A stretch of DNA of 64,000 nucleotides from Pseudocercospora fijiensis CIRAD86 (taxonomy: Eukaryota; Ascomycota; Dothideomycetes; Mycosphaerellales; Mycosphaerellaceae). The translations under genes were made by a program, and so were the position numbers. The stretch lies in contig NW_006921535.1 in assembly GCF_000340215.1 (NCBI RefSeq), positions 4,953,528-5,017,527 of the forward strand, given 5' to 3'. Below are positions 35,327 through 46,299 of this stretch, in pieces. The notes beneath the pieces were generated by a model. The model was given only the letters and a program-made list of their open reading frames with translations, did no database searches and was not told where the DNA came from. How positions within the stretch are numbered: position 1 is the first letter of the stretch; every line of letters begins with the position of its first letter.

Positions 35327-36983
35327 CTATGATGGATTATACTTGAGGTACACCTTGCTCTGTGGCAGATGAGTGCCGACATCATCGTTGTTGAAAGCAG
35401 GCGCCTCCGAAGCCTTGTTTCCTGCAGCATCAAGATGCTCAAACTCCTCAAAATAAGCAAACCAAAAGGCGATGATCATGTTGATCTCCAATCTGGCGAA
35501 GCGGATGCCCAGGCATGGATGTCTGGGAAGGGCACTGTCAGTTTGGGCGAGCGAGCGGATAAGTTATGCACATACCTGCCGTGGCCCCAGCCCATCCATG
35601 AATAGATTTGCCGTTTGTCCTCCGCACGATCGGGCAGATAACGGGACGGATCCCATTTAATCGGCTCATCATAAACGTCCGCATTGAGGTGAGCGTCAAA
35701 GACATGCATCGCAACATATGTATTCGGTGGAATAACCTCTTCTGTGCCAGGAATCAGAATGTTTTGGTCAGAGATATTCTTCCGGAAAGCTGTTCCTGGC
35801 ATGCCAAGACGCATCGTCTCTCTCAGGCACAAATATATCATTGGGAATTCCTTGTCCCAAGCGTCAAACGGCACCTTGGAAAGACGCTCCGCAAGAGGAA
35901 GTTCGGTGTCGTGGCAGTACTCGTTGGCTACGGCCACAACTTCTTCACGCACTCGTCGCTGCCATTCGATGTTATGAGCCAATTGCGTCAGAATCCACGC
36001 TCCTTGAATACCTGTGTTGTTCTGGCCTGCGAAGAGACTGCTGATCACAAACTGGACAGGTGAGATCAGCTTCGAGCCATATGCTTGGACGGACAGGACA
36101 GATGCAGATGACCTACCTCGATTACAGCGACTGGGGTATCTTTGAGATTGACCAACATCTGGAGTGTATCGTTGAACTTGTCGCCGACTTTTCTCTGGTC
36201 CGTCAACTTCTTAAAAATCATGAAAAGCCGGACTCCGCCATAAGTCCGCATGACCTTGCCCCAAGATGGTATCCATGGAAACATGATAGTCAGAGGACTT
36301 GTCGCGCCAGCAATCTGCTCAAAGTAGTGCAGTGTCTGCTCTCGCAGGACAGGATCATCGGCCAGCTCATCGCATGCAGAGAGTCGTACAGTCAGCTGGA
36401 ACACAATGCGATATATGCTTTGGAACGGGTCGGTGAATGCTTTTGGGTCCTTCTTCAACTCATCGAGCGCATTCCGGACATCTTTGATCATCCAGGGAAT
36501 GCAACCAGAAAGCTTCTCGCTTTTCATCATGGTGATCATTCGGTATCGAAGCTTTGCATCCTTGTCTGTGAGATTGAGGTCCTCGGACTTGGGATTTACC
36601 ACGATATTCCTCTTTACAGTAGGAACGCCGGCGAGCAGCACTGAATATGCTTCTGCTGCACTCAAAGCTTTGGAGTCGAAGAATAGTCTTCGCGACGACT
36701 CCTCGACGGCGGAGAGCCCGATCACAGGATTTTGACCTGCGTAGAAGGAGAAATGGCCAGACTTGCTCGCTTTGTGTGCTCGCTGATAGAAACTCCATCG
36801 TTCGCTGAAGAATGCTGGGCTGCCAATTATGGGCCATGACTCTTTGGTGAGGGGCGGTGCATTGCTTGGAAAGGATGGCTTTTGGAAGAGATATGAGAAG
36901 ATGAAGCCAATGGCTAAAAGGCTGAAGAACGGAATGGCGAGGCTTGTCGTAACAAGACGATCCAACGCTTCGAAGATTGCCAT
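35327..36983 (-). CDS. Cytochrome P450 monooxygenase (first of three)
   Basis: Membrane-anchored heme monooxygenase. Three exons, 36983-36117, 36051-35576 and 35522-35327, with 65- and 53-bp introns, give 512 aa, a normal P450 length. An N-terminal hydrophobic anchor (residues about 12-33) and a Pro-rich hinge precede the catalytic domain. The I-helix carries FAGQNNTG with the usual A/G-G-x-x-T pattern, the K-helix ExxR is ETMR, and the heme loop is WGHGRHPCLGIRFARLE; intron 2 cuts this loop just before the HPC, so unspliced readings miss the heme cysteine. The GHGRHPCLG form and I-helix recall the CYP51-like clan, but I do not assign a family or substrate. It is divergent from the next P450, with 456 bp between starts. 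Confidence 0.9.
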
Positions 36984-37439
36984 GAGGACGACCTGAGAGT
37001 GTTGTGATGATATTGATCCTGGCCTACGAGAAAGTAGCTCTGGGACTGCAGTTCTGCGTCCAGCTGCCGGCGAAATGATGTTACGAGCCCGAAGTATCGT
37101 GTCACGTCGTGGCCAAACCCTCGTAGGAATCTTTCTGCAGATGTTGAGAGGCAGGCTTACAACTCTCAGAATGCTGGTGGGTCAGTAGAACGGCGCTAAA
37201 TTGTGCTGCCCATGTTAGGCTTGAACCGATTTACTAAGGTTCAGCTAATGCAATACAGCCATTGGTACCTACTACCTTGAGCGCTGGTGAAGATCAATAA
37301 TGCATGCCGAATAACAAAATATCCAAGCAGAGCAGACTACCAAGGCATCGGCCTCTCGTGGGAAGAAATCGAGAAGAGTACTTGGACACTTCAACAATGC
37401 GAGCAATGTGAAAGCTGTTCATCTAAACAACTACACAGT
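36984..37439. promoter_or_regulatory. Shared upstream region of two divergent P450 genes
   Basis: 456 bp between the start codons of the minus-strand and plus-strand P450 genes, the natural place for a bidirectional promoter. An in-frame upstream ATG at 37287 belongs to the right-hand frame but is not the preferred start. No specific operator is claimed. Confidence 0.45.
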
Positions 37440-39056
37440 ATGCATTCATTTCTTGTAATAACTCTCTCGCTGGTTGCCTTTGCGGTCTCAGTGATCGCTC
37501 TGCTACAATGGCTTATCTCGCCTCGAAGAGACCCGCGAGAGCCCCCATATCTGCCAACAAGCACACCAATCTTCGGGCACCTTTTCGGTGTGCTGGGCCA
37601 AGGCGCCGACTATTATTGCTTGATGGACGAAAAGTACCCCGGCATAGGCTTATACGGACTGCCGATGTTGAATGGAAGAATGTACATCGTCAGCTCAGCA
37701 GAATGGGCTACTGCGCTGGAGAAACGAAGCAATCGATCTGTAAGTCTTGAACTCATGATCGTAGATGTCGTTGGGAAAGTGTTCTGCTTCGATGAAAAGA
37801 CCGTAGCGATTCTCAAGGATAATCTGTTCGGCGAAGATGGTAGCAGGCCGAATTTGGTCATGGAGAATCACAAGTTGATTCATGCCAGCCTCGCGCCAGG
37901 AGATGAGCTCGAGGAATTGAAAGTACGGACTTTGGGCAATGTGTCAAAACACGTCAATACGCTGGCGCAGGCGGTCGATACAGGCGACAGGAATGTCTTG
38001 GGTCTTTGGAGCTGGATCAGAGAGCATCTATCACAGTCAGCACTTCAGGCATTTTACGGTTTAGACAGCCCTGTCACTGCGGACTCAGCGCTTATGAAGG
38101 ACTTTTGGATTTGGGAAGAGAACATTCAAGTGCTTATGATGAGCCCTGCACCCTCAATCCTCGCTCGAGATGCGTTTTTGGCAAGAGAGAGATGGTTACG
38201 AGCTTGGGAAAAATATGTGCAGCAGGGACGCTACAAAGGCGCTTCTAAGTTCATACAAGATCGAGTGGCTCTTCACATGAAGGAGTTTGATCTCACAGAG
38301 GAAGCCTACGGTCGAGTGGAGTCCGGAACACCGCATGCACTGTTGGTGAATATGGTTCCGTCCTCTTTCTGGTTCATCAGCTACATCTTCCAAGACCCGA
38401 CACTGCTGGCCGAAATCCGGCAAGAGATCGATCGATGCATCGCGAAGAACGGCAGCCGGTATGAACTCAACGTTTCCAAGCTTCGAACATCATGTCCGCT
38501 GTTCGGGAGCACTTTCAAAGAGACACTACGTATCGTGGCACCACTCCACACGAACCGAGTCATCGCAGAGGACACTCTCGTCACTCATCCTGGCACCGGG
38601 CAGACGTGCTTACTGAAGAAAGGCGCTACGATTCAATACGCCTCGACCTTGATCCACAAGAATGAAAGTGTTTGGGGAGAAGATGCGAATTCATTCCAAG
38701 CACGTCGATTCTTGCCCATGTTTGAGAAGAGTATGGAAGGCAGAGGCATGGACCCAGCGACTTCGTATCGAGATGGAGGTGGGAGAGTGCATACCGGTTC
38801 ATTCCGATCGTTTGGTGGTGGATTCAATGTCTGTCCCGGACGGCATTTCGCAGAAGCGGAGGTACAAGGCATCGCTGCGTTATTTTGCGCAGCGTTTGAT
38901 ATGCATGGCAAAGATGGTCAAGCGTTCGCTACGCCACCTGTGGAAAAGGCGAACGGGTTTCTCTTCACTGCCGCAGTCAAGCCAGCTCATGATGTACAAG
39001 TCAGGCTGGCCAGAAGGAAAGGATATGTAGGTGTCCAGTGGCAATTAACTCTATAG
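37440..39056 (+). CDS. Cytochrome P450, CYP7/CYP8-like clan (second of three)
   Basis: The intronless frame gives 538 aa from MHSFLVITLSLVAF, whose first 25 residues form the membrane anchor, followed by RRDPREPPYLP, the normal hinge. Heme loop FGGGFNVCPGRHFAEAE, K-helix FKETLR, and a GRMYIVSS beta segment typical of the CYP7/CYP8 clan. The I-helix region (ALLVNMVPSSFWFISYIF) lacks the acid-threonine pair used for oxygen activation in most P450s, as in CYP7/CYP8-type enzymes. The frame extends 51 codons upstream to 37287, but that extension is Cys/Gln-rich and would bury the anchor, so it is rejected. The stop lies 37 bp from the stop of the convergent third P450, so their transcripts probably overlap. 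Confidence 0.9.
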   Translation: MHSFLVITLSLVAFAVSVIALLQWLISPRRDPREPPYLPTSTPIFGHLFGVLGQGADYYCLMDEKYPGIGLYGLPMLNGRMYIVSSAEWATALEKRSNRSVSLELMIVDVVGKVFCFDEKTVAILKDNLFGEDGSRPNLVMENHKLIHASLAPGDELEELKVRTLGNVSKHVNTLAQAVDTGDRNVLGLWSWIREHLSQSALQAFYGLDSPVTADSALMKDFWIWEENIQVLMMSPAPSILARDAFLARERWLRAWEKYVQQGRYKGASKFIQDRVALHMKEFDLTEEAYGRVESGTPHALLVNMVPSSFWFISYIFQDPTLLAEIRQEIDRCIAKNGSRYELNVSKLRTSCPLFGSTFKETLRIVAPLHTNRVIAEDTLVTHPGTGQTCLLKKGATIQYASTLIHKNESVWGEDANSFQARRFLPMFEKSMEGRGMDPATSYRDGGGRVHTGSFRSFGGGFNVCPGRHFAEAEVQGIAALFCAAFDMHGKDGQAFATPPVEKANGFLFTAAVKPAHDVQVRLARRKGYVGVQWQLTL

Positions 39057-39093
39057 TATGCAGTATCTTGTGTGTAATGGCCTCGTGCATCTT

Positions 39094-40949
39094 CTACGGC
39101 TTTTCTTTTGACTCCCTCCTCGAGATCCAGACTCTGCAATCGTCGTCAGTACCATGTGTAGCAGTCGTCTTTCTGGAGGCAGGCATCTTCCATTCTCCAC
39201 CTCCTGCTGCTTCCATGTCCCACATTGAGATGATCGCAGCTGTGAAGATCATCACCTCCTTCACAGCAAAATGTCGTCCTTTGCACATACTTGAGCCGCC
39301 GCCTGCTTCGAATTAGCATACGAACTTCACTTTTCAGCTGATAAATTTCACTTACCATACGGTCTGATTGTGCCCAAATCTGCAACATCATAGCCCTTCT
39401 CAGGATCGTACTTGATGTGGCGATTCGGCTTGAATTCTAGAGGGTCCTCGAAATAATTCGGATCTGTGTTATGAAGCTCGTGTGCTGCATGGCAGTAGTC
39501 TCCCTTGCGGAGAAGCCAGCCTTGACTGTCCTTCCTGGCTTGCAAGCTGAAGTCTTCTTTGACCATCTTGAAAGACCAGCTCGCAGTGTGCACTCGCAGA
39601 CATTCGATATAACAGCTTTTAAGCAGGGCGCATCGCTCGATCAATCCGTTGTAGTCGAGGCTCTCAAACCCAGACGAGGCTGACGATCCCTGTCCATCGA
39701 CGGATCCTCGCAAGCCTGACCCTGCACGCAGCCGAATGTAAGGCTGTATCTCCGCTCGCAATTGTGCCAGCAGATCTTTGTCCATGTAAATGCGGTTCAG
39801 CATCCAGAAGGTCAGGCCATTGGAATTCGCGTTCGCTGCCCAATTCAGAGAGTGTTCGTAGGCCGCTCTCGCTCGTAGAGACCATCCATACTTCTCATAA
39901 ACATTCTGACGCTCTTGTACGTAGTGCCCGACATCTTGCAGACAGGGCCAGTCTGGACCCGGATCTGCTCCCTTCCTGCGCTTTTCCATTGCCCTCTCGA
40001 ATAAAAGAAGGCGTTCGACGATTCGATCACGAGCCGCTCGACCCTCTTTCATCCCAGGGAAGGGCACCCACCAAGGCAGATTTGCGATCAGCTTGAAGAA
40101 CTCCTTGTCTACAGTCCAGATGTCGTCAAAGAAGTCGGGGAAGTTGTTGAGGAAGTCTGAGCCCATGATCGACGGACACGACATGTTAGCAATGAAGTCG
40201 CGGACGAGTGTGAAGAGACTTGCCTCAAAAACATCGTGACCTTGCTTATCCGTCGTTTTCCTGACACGAGACCGTCGCTCCCATGGCTTCTGCTCTACCA
40301 AATCCTCGGATCCAGTAACGAAGTCGGCGAGATTTTCTTGCGCCCTGCGCGTTGTCCGCTCTACCATGACTCCCAAAAACTCTTCATTCACAAGGTATTT
40401 CCCCAAAGCATGCAGTTCGCCCGCAGCTTCCTGAAACTTCCTGCCTTCATCCTTGGGAAAGCCGAAAACGACGATGCCGATGTGCTCTGCAACGTCGTTG
40501 ACATTTGCTTTCTCATCTTGCGCAAAGAACGTGTGTGTCAAGCCGGGCGTGTGCAAGATGTGGTGTCGAGTGCCCAGGAGGTTGAGAGAAAAGATTCCGC
40601 CAGAATACTTGCTTCGTAGGCGATTTAGATAGCTGTTTGCGTTCCAGACCAGATTCAAAGGGTGTCCGAGATATGGTAGCCATGAGGGCTCAACGGGTAC
40701 TGGGACTACGCCCTTTTCCAATAGTGGACTGTTGTTACTCTTTCGTAGCCCGACATGTCGTACGATGAGAAGAAATGCAAAGCCAGCGACCAGAAGGAGC
40801 AAGGTAGGTGAAAACGACGCTCGTTTGTCCAAAGTAGCACCTTCGAAGGTTTTGTGGTGATTGCTCAGGTTACTCTGACCCGGTCCAAGCATGTCCATGT
40901 TGCTTGCTATAGCTGCAAGGAGATGAAAAAGCTGGACTCGATGATTCAC
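39094..40949 (-). CDS. Cytochrome P450, CYP7/CYP8-like clan (third of three)
   Basis: Two exons, 40949-39356 and 39302-39094 (53-bp intron). From MNHRVQLF the product is 600 aa; starting at internal Met residues 18 or 20 would give 581-583 aa, nearer the norm, so the start is uncertain. The membrane anchor is LLLLVAGFAFLLIV. K-helix ExxR is ECLR; the heme loop YGGGSSMCKGRHFA is made only after splicing, because the intron falls inside the first Gly codon of the GGG. The I-helix region (LNWAANANSNGLTFWML) again lacks the usual acid-threonine pair, so this enzyme and its left neighbour look related. A charged insert of about 25 residues (GSGLRGSVDGQGSSASSG) precedes the K-helix. It lies about 0.4 kb from the start of the RIP-damaged transposon block. 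Confidence 0.88.
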
Positions 40950-41400
40950 CTACAAGACTTGTTGTCTCTGAAGCATTTTCAACTCATGTCCAGGTACCGA
41001 TAAGCACACGCTTCTCCACCAACAAGCTGCCATACTTCCTTCGTCGCTGCTCGACAACATCATCGGCCCAATGAGCGATTCTATTCGTGTGCCAAAACGA
41101 CTGCCGTACGAAGCTCGACTGAAAGGATTGCCGCGAGTGAATCGTCGGTGAGCTTAATCATGAGACATGTCGGCGCTATGCTAAAACATTTGCAACTCAA
41201 CCCGACAATTGAGGCATCACAGGCTTATCGATCCGCCCGGAAAGTTTCAACTGGCTGATGCATGTGAACGGAGATCATCCTAGTGATTTGTCGAAGCTCT
41301 TCGCTGGGGCCCAAATATAACACCGTACTAGCGGCCGTGCGCTGGAGTGGGTCGTGCCTATGCTCTCGGAGTCGGTGAGATCTTAGTATCCGCTCCGTAG
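40950..41400. other. Transition from gene space to transposon block
   Basis: Upstream region of the third P450, no gene supported. Normal dinucleotide use gives way between about 41290 and 41410 to CA/TG-depleted sequence. Whatever lies to the right of the promoter has been replaced or displaced by transposons. Confidence 0.5.
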
Positions 41401-42254
41401 TGTGCGTGACTATAGAAAACGTAATTTCCGTATCGTAGCGCGTCGCGGTTGCTAGGTTAACTAGTAGTAGTAGTAGTAGTACGATTTCCGCTAGTATACT
41501 AACTATTAATAGCGAGAGGTCGTATAGTCGCAATTTAATAGATTTCGTACTATTTTAATAGATTTTAACGATCCTACTATCTCTACTAGTAGATAGTAAT
41601 TATATTACTAGAAATAAAGCTAAAGTTTATTAGTAAAATAGTAGTATAGTAAAATTTAAGATATAGTTAGCGATTATAGCTATTTTAATAGCGTTAATAT
41701 ATATTAGAGAGTAGCGGTATATAAGGTATACTATTATAGACCTATATCGCGCTCGAAGACGTATATTACTACCTATTTAATACCGGTAGTATTAGTAGAG
41801 ATATATAGAAGCTATTAGTTACCTAAGCGACTTATACGACCTACGCGATAGCGGAATTTAAAAGAAAACGCGACAAGAACGTATAGATACTACCTAGAAC
41901 TACTAACGGCGCTTCTTTACTAAAGTTTAGCTAAGCTAGCGCCGCTAGTACTCGCTTAGATATATATTCTTACCCTATTTATTTCTCTATCTATTTCTTC
42001 GACTACTTCGGCTTCTTACTTATAGTATCTACGCTCTTACCTTTCTACTTCTTTAGTAGCGGCGCTATATCGTTAGTCGCTTTTAGAAGATAATAGCTCG
42101 ATATAACGTTACTTTAAGTTAGTAATAGCGCTTATAATAGCTTCGGCGCCTTTACTAGTATAAGAATAGCGTTCGGATATATATTCTTAAAGTAAGTAAG
42201 AAGGAGGTCGGTAAAGCCCTTCCTAATATTATTACTAGACTTATTAGTATCTTC
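41400..42254 (-). mobile_element. Left part of an old RIP-mutated element, split by a later insertion
   Basis: RIP-type sequence with a minus-strand protein-like frame near its right end (for example NETNEKREAIISKIL, spanning the insertion point, then VKAPKLLQALL-like and SKKPKQSKKQIEKQI-like lysine-rich stretches once TAG stops are read as Gln). The frame runs across the 42260-62485 insertion: its N-terminal side is at 62491 and beyond, its C-terminal side here. Identity is uncertain; see the right part for a tentative MULE assignment. The element's left end is not resolved. Confidence 0.5.
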
Positions 42255-42259
42255 GAGAT
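42255..42259. repeat. Target-site duplication GAGAT, left copy (outer retrotransposon)
   Basis: GAGAT directly precedes the TG of the 5' LTR and recurs as GAGAT at 62486-62490 directly after the 3' LTR, a 5-bp duplication typical of Ty3/Gypsy integration. Confidence 0.9.
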
Positions 42260-42456
42260 TGTTAGGACTAAAGAGGTTATATATAATTAGTATATAACTA
42301 GGCTCGAGCAAAGTTAGGGTCTTAATGCCTTAGGTAGGGCTTAGCGCTTAGTAATAGGCTAACTCTCCTATCTTCCTCCCTCTTCTTCTAGATCCTTATC
42401 GAATACTACCTATACCTACTACTACCCTATCTACTTGCTAATATACCCTTCTTATA
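42260..42456 (+). repeat. 5' LTR of the outer retrotransposon
   Basis: 197 bp beginning TGTTAGGACTAAAGAGG. It aligns without gaps to 62289-62485; I count 13 differences, all transitions, in keeping with RIP rather than ordinary divergence. The end reads TTATA where a CA terminus is expected, explained by C-to-T change. Confidence 0.92.
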
Positions 42457-42959
42457 TAGTATTCGATCTACCCTTTAAGGGTAGTAGCTAGATAGTCCTT
42501 ATTTTAAGGTTTTAGTAGTATAGCTCCGAAAACCGTTAATCTAACTATATTGCGCCCGAAGAACGGGACCTATACGTACTATTCTATTAAACAACCGTAC
42601 TAATTATTAAGCAAGGCCTTCTATACGGCCTATTATACCGAGTTAATTATACTAGACCGATATCTACTAATTCCGCTATATCCGTATTATAAGGGGCTAT
42701 AATATATTATTAGTATTACCTCTTATAATAGCCGGCTTATTACTAAGCAACAACCGCGGCGCTACTAGCAGCGCTAGCAATAATAATACTAGTAACATAG
42801 AGCCTATTAAGGAGCCTATAGTTCTAGGCGATAATCTAGAATTGCCTATTAACGACATTCTTAATAACATTATTAACCGTCGATATAGCTAACTAGCCTT
42901 CGGCCCCTAGCTAGTAGCGAGACTTTAAGAAGCTACCTAAAACAGGCTCGCTGCCTTAC

Positions 42960-45959
42960 GTTAGGAATAATAGCTAAAGGATAACCTCCTCGAGCTTCGC
43001 CGCCTTTAGGAAGCCCCGACAACTACTACTAAACTAATAGTAGGACCTTCTTTACTACCTATCTAAAAGAAGGATACTAAACTTAAGGACTATACTATAT
43101 TCGATAGCTCTAGTCGCAAGCAATACAATAACTATATACGTAATTATAAGCTTAACTAACGAAATGTACTAAGGGCTCTTCTAGACGACTATTTACTAGT
43201 TGTCTATACTATATAGTATATTAATAGCGACCTAAAGCGTACCTAGGATAACTATTTTAACTCCCTCGATAATTAGACTACTATTTAGTAGCAAACCTAT
43301 AAAACTATTATACTAGACACCCTTAGAAACCCTATACTAAGGCAATAACATACTTAGGACTAGTACCTTCGGGCTAAACAAAAGACTAATTAATCGGCTC
43401 GCTTATTTAAGGCCTATTTAAAGACCCTCGAGGATAACCTTCCGGCTAAGACTAATTCTATATAGATTTCCGAGATACGCCTAAAACTTAGATAGGAGCT
43501 TATTCTCGAATTAGACCGCCGCCGTATATTTAAATAAGCTAACCTAATACGCATTTAATTTATAGTCGAGGTAGAAACAGCTAAACGAGCTGTCTAGCTC
43601 TAGTAACGACTAGAATTAAGGATCCGACCTGCTAGTACTAACCGTAGCAACCGTAGCCGCGGAGGAAACTAAGGTTCCTACTAAGACAATAATACTAATA
43701 ATAGGAATAGTAACAACGACCGTAGAAGAGGCCGTAGCCGACGGCTATATAAAGGAGGCTATAATAGGGGCCGTAGAAGGGGCTCGTATCCCTATAGTAC
43801 TAATCGCTTAACTAATAATAGTAGTAATAGCAGCTATAGCAATCCCCTAACCGGATTGAAATGCTTTAATTATAATAGTACTAGCTATCTTCTAGGCTAA
43901 TACGACAAACCTAGGGACTAGGCCCGAATCGACCGTACTACCGCCGATTACCGAAAGTACCTTTTAGTAGCTAACGCTATCCCTATAGGCTAACCTTCTA
44001 ATTAGTCGAAAAAAGATTAGGCGCTGTACTAACTATTAGCCTCGTACGGCGTAAGACTATCGACATTATACTAGCTATTATACGTACCTATCTCGTATCG
44101 GACTCGTATAGCACTAATTATAAGACTAAGGTTATACTAGATCTAGGAAATTCAGTTAGTGCCCTTATTAGCTATCGCCTAGCTAAGCAATTAGACCTTC
44201 GACAATTGCCTAGAACTAACCTACTAACCCTTGCTTAGTTTAATAACGCTCGGCACTTAACTTATAGGGCCTACTATATCCCTATAGTTCTAAAGGACGA
44301 CCTCGGTAATAAGCGCCTACTAGACTTTACTACCTACGTTATAGATATAGACTACCTATATAGGGGAGCTACTATTGTTATTAGTAACCCTATTCTTAAG
44401 CACTACGCTATAGCTATAGACTTAGGCAGTTAGTAATAGCGATTTAGAATCGCTAGAAAAGAGGACATTAAATATATTAATACTAGCGAGTGCTCTAACG
44501 ACATTAGGGTCCTATTTATTAGCAACCTAACTCTAGCTAATCCGACTACCGACCTACTCGGTAGTAATAACGACGAACCTATACCCCCTAATAGCATAGA
44601 CCCTAATTAGCTTACTCGTATACTATAGCCTGTTCGAGAGACCTATATTAATATATTTAAATACTACCTAGTATCGACATTGCCTATATTTAAAGAGACG
44701 GACTATAAGATCGATATTATATAGGGTAAGGAGGTTCCTTTTAGGCCCCTCTATAACCTTAGCAAACGAGAGCTTGCTATATTACGTAAGTACCTAGATA
44801 AGAACCTAGCTAATAGTCGAATCTAGTATAGTAATAGCCCTACTAGCGCACCTATCCTGTTCGTACTAAAGAAGGATAGTAGCCTACGCCTATATATTAA
44901 CTATCGTAGACTTAATGCTGTTACTATTAAAGACCGCTATCTACTCCCGCTTATTAATAAGACCCTCGATCGCCTATCTAGCGCCTATTTCTATACTACG
45001 TTAGACATTAAGGATGTATACTATCGCATCCGCATCCGCAAGGGTAATAAATAGAAGACGGCCTTCTGCACTCGTTATAGCTATTTCGAGTATTTAGTTA
45101 TACTATTTAGACTAGCAAATGCCCCCGCTATATTCTAGTCCTATATTAATCGGGCCCTATTAGGCCTATTAGACTACCTCTATATAGTCTACCTAGATGA
45201 TATCCTAGTCTATATACACTTACCTAATATTGTAGAATATTAGGCCGCTGTGCGTAAGGTACTCGATCGCCTAAGGACCTATAGGCTATATTGTAAGCCT
45301 TCTAAATATACCTTTACTGCTAAGGAGGTGTCCTTCCTTAGCTTCCTCGTATTAACCGAGGGTATTAAGGCTAATCCTAATCGGATTAAGACTATTACTA
45401 AGTAGCTAATACCTACTAGCATTAAGGAACTCTAATTATTCCTAGGTTTTGCTAACTTCTATCGTCGCTTTATTAAGAGCTATTTATAGTATATAATGCC
45501 CCTAACTAAGCTTACTAAAACTAAGGCTAACCTAACTAGAGAGTTTAAATAGACTAATAGAGTATAAGCCGCTTTTAACGGTCTAAAGCAACGCTTTACT
45601 AAAGTCCCCTTATTGTACTATTTTATACTAAGCAAGCAGATCCGTATTAAGACTAACGCTTTACAGTTCGCTATATTAGCTATTATATTACAGCAATTAG
45701 ATAATCACAATTACTAGCACCTAATTGCCTTCTTTTTACAGAAGATAATCGATATAGAACGTCGATACGAGACCTACGAGTAAGAGCTCTTAGTAATCGT
45801 AGAAGCCTTTAAGCACTAGCGCTACTATCTCGATAGTACTTAGTATACAATTTAGGTCTATACGGACTATAACAACCTACGTAGTATTACTAAGGTTATA
45901 AGGGTTATAGGTCGATAGGCTAGATAGGCCGTCTACCTCGCTAGGTTCGATTTTAATAT
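42960..45959 (+). pseudogene. Outer element gag-protease-RT-RNase H, RIP-inactivated
   Basis: Gag-like charged sequence at about 42960-43850 ends in a CCHC knuckle around 43857-43915 (CFNYNSTSYLLG plus DKPRD; two metal ligands appear mutated by RIP). The protease region near 44130 has LDLGNSVSALISYRLA, where the catalytic D-S/T-G reads DLG. Reverse transcriptase spans about 44750-45470, with YRRLNAVTIKDRYLLPLI, FYTTLDIKDVYYRIRIRKG and the catalytic YLDD at 45190-45201; the thumb includes FLGFANFYRRFI. RNase H follows to 45955 (IKTNALQFAILA, YTDYNNLRS). In-frame TAG codons stand where Gln or Trp is expected (for example before KTAFC). The frame ends abruptly at the nested element. Confidence 0.92.
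45955..45959. repeat. Target-site duplication AATAT, left copy (inner retrotransposon)
   Basis: AATAT directly before the left LTR of the inner element, repeated at 59099-59103 directly after its right LTR. Confidence 0.9.
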
Positions 45960-46146
45960 TGCTAGGCATACGGTTATAGTACGAAGGTATCGTAACGGTT
46001 GTATAGTACAAAAGTTAATAATTCTCTAAGGTACCGCGAGGCAAGCTATCTATATAATAGTCCTACTATTAGTAGCAATAGCGACCGTAGCGGTTAATAG
46101 TAACCGCTGCCTACTATCGTATATATAATAGTGTTATATCGTAACA
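45960..46146 (-). repeat. Left LTR (3' LTR) of the inner retrotransposon
   Basis: 187 bp; on the minus strand it starts TGTTACGATATAACAC and ends CCTAGCA, the canonical TG..CA form. It differs from 58912-59098 at 8 positions by my count, all transitions, no indels. Confidence 0.92.
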
Positions 46147-46168
46147 GCCTCCCCCTCTATAAAAAAGG
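46147..46168 (-). other. Polypurine tract of the inner retrotransposon
   Basis: On the minus strand, AGAGGGGGAGGC immediately precedes the LTR start TGTTACG. This is the expected primer site for plus-strand DNA synthesis and fixes the element's orientation. Confidence 0.8.
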
Positions 46169-46299
46169 TCGGCACTGTCTATAGTATCCTAAAACAAAGG
46201 TCCTTAGTAGGCCGCACCGTAGGAAGGTTTAAGGCAAAAGAGCGTAGTAGCGTCGTACAAAGGCTAAGCCTAAACAGTATACTAGAACGGTAATACTAG

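Noticed and set aside
37287..37439. 51-codon N-terminal extension of the second P450
   Set aside because: It would place a Cys/Gln-rich segment before the membrane anchor; the anchor begins naturally at the Met at 37440.
41461..41480. TAG trinucleotide run suggesting a microsatellite or CRISPR-like array
   Set aside because: A simple triplet run produced in RIP-type DNA; there are no spacers, and CRISPR arrays are not expected in a fungal nucleus.
45960..46146. The two 187-bp repeats as solo LTRs from independent insertions
   Set aside because: They are in the same orientation, share a matching AATAT duplication only on their outer sides, and enclose oriented gag-pol with a polypurine tract next to one copy; they are the two ends of one element.
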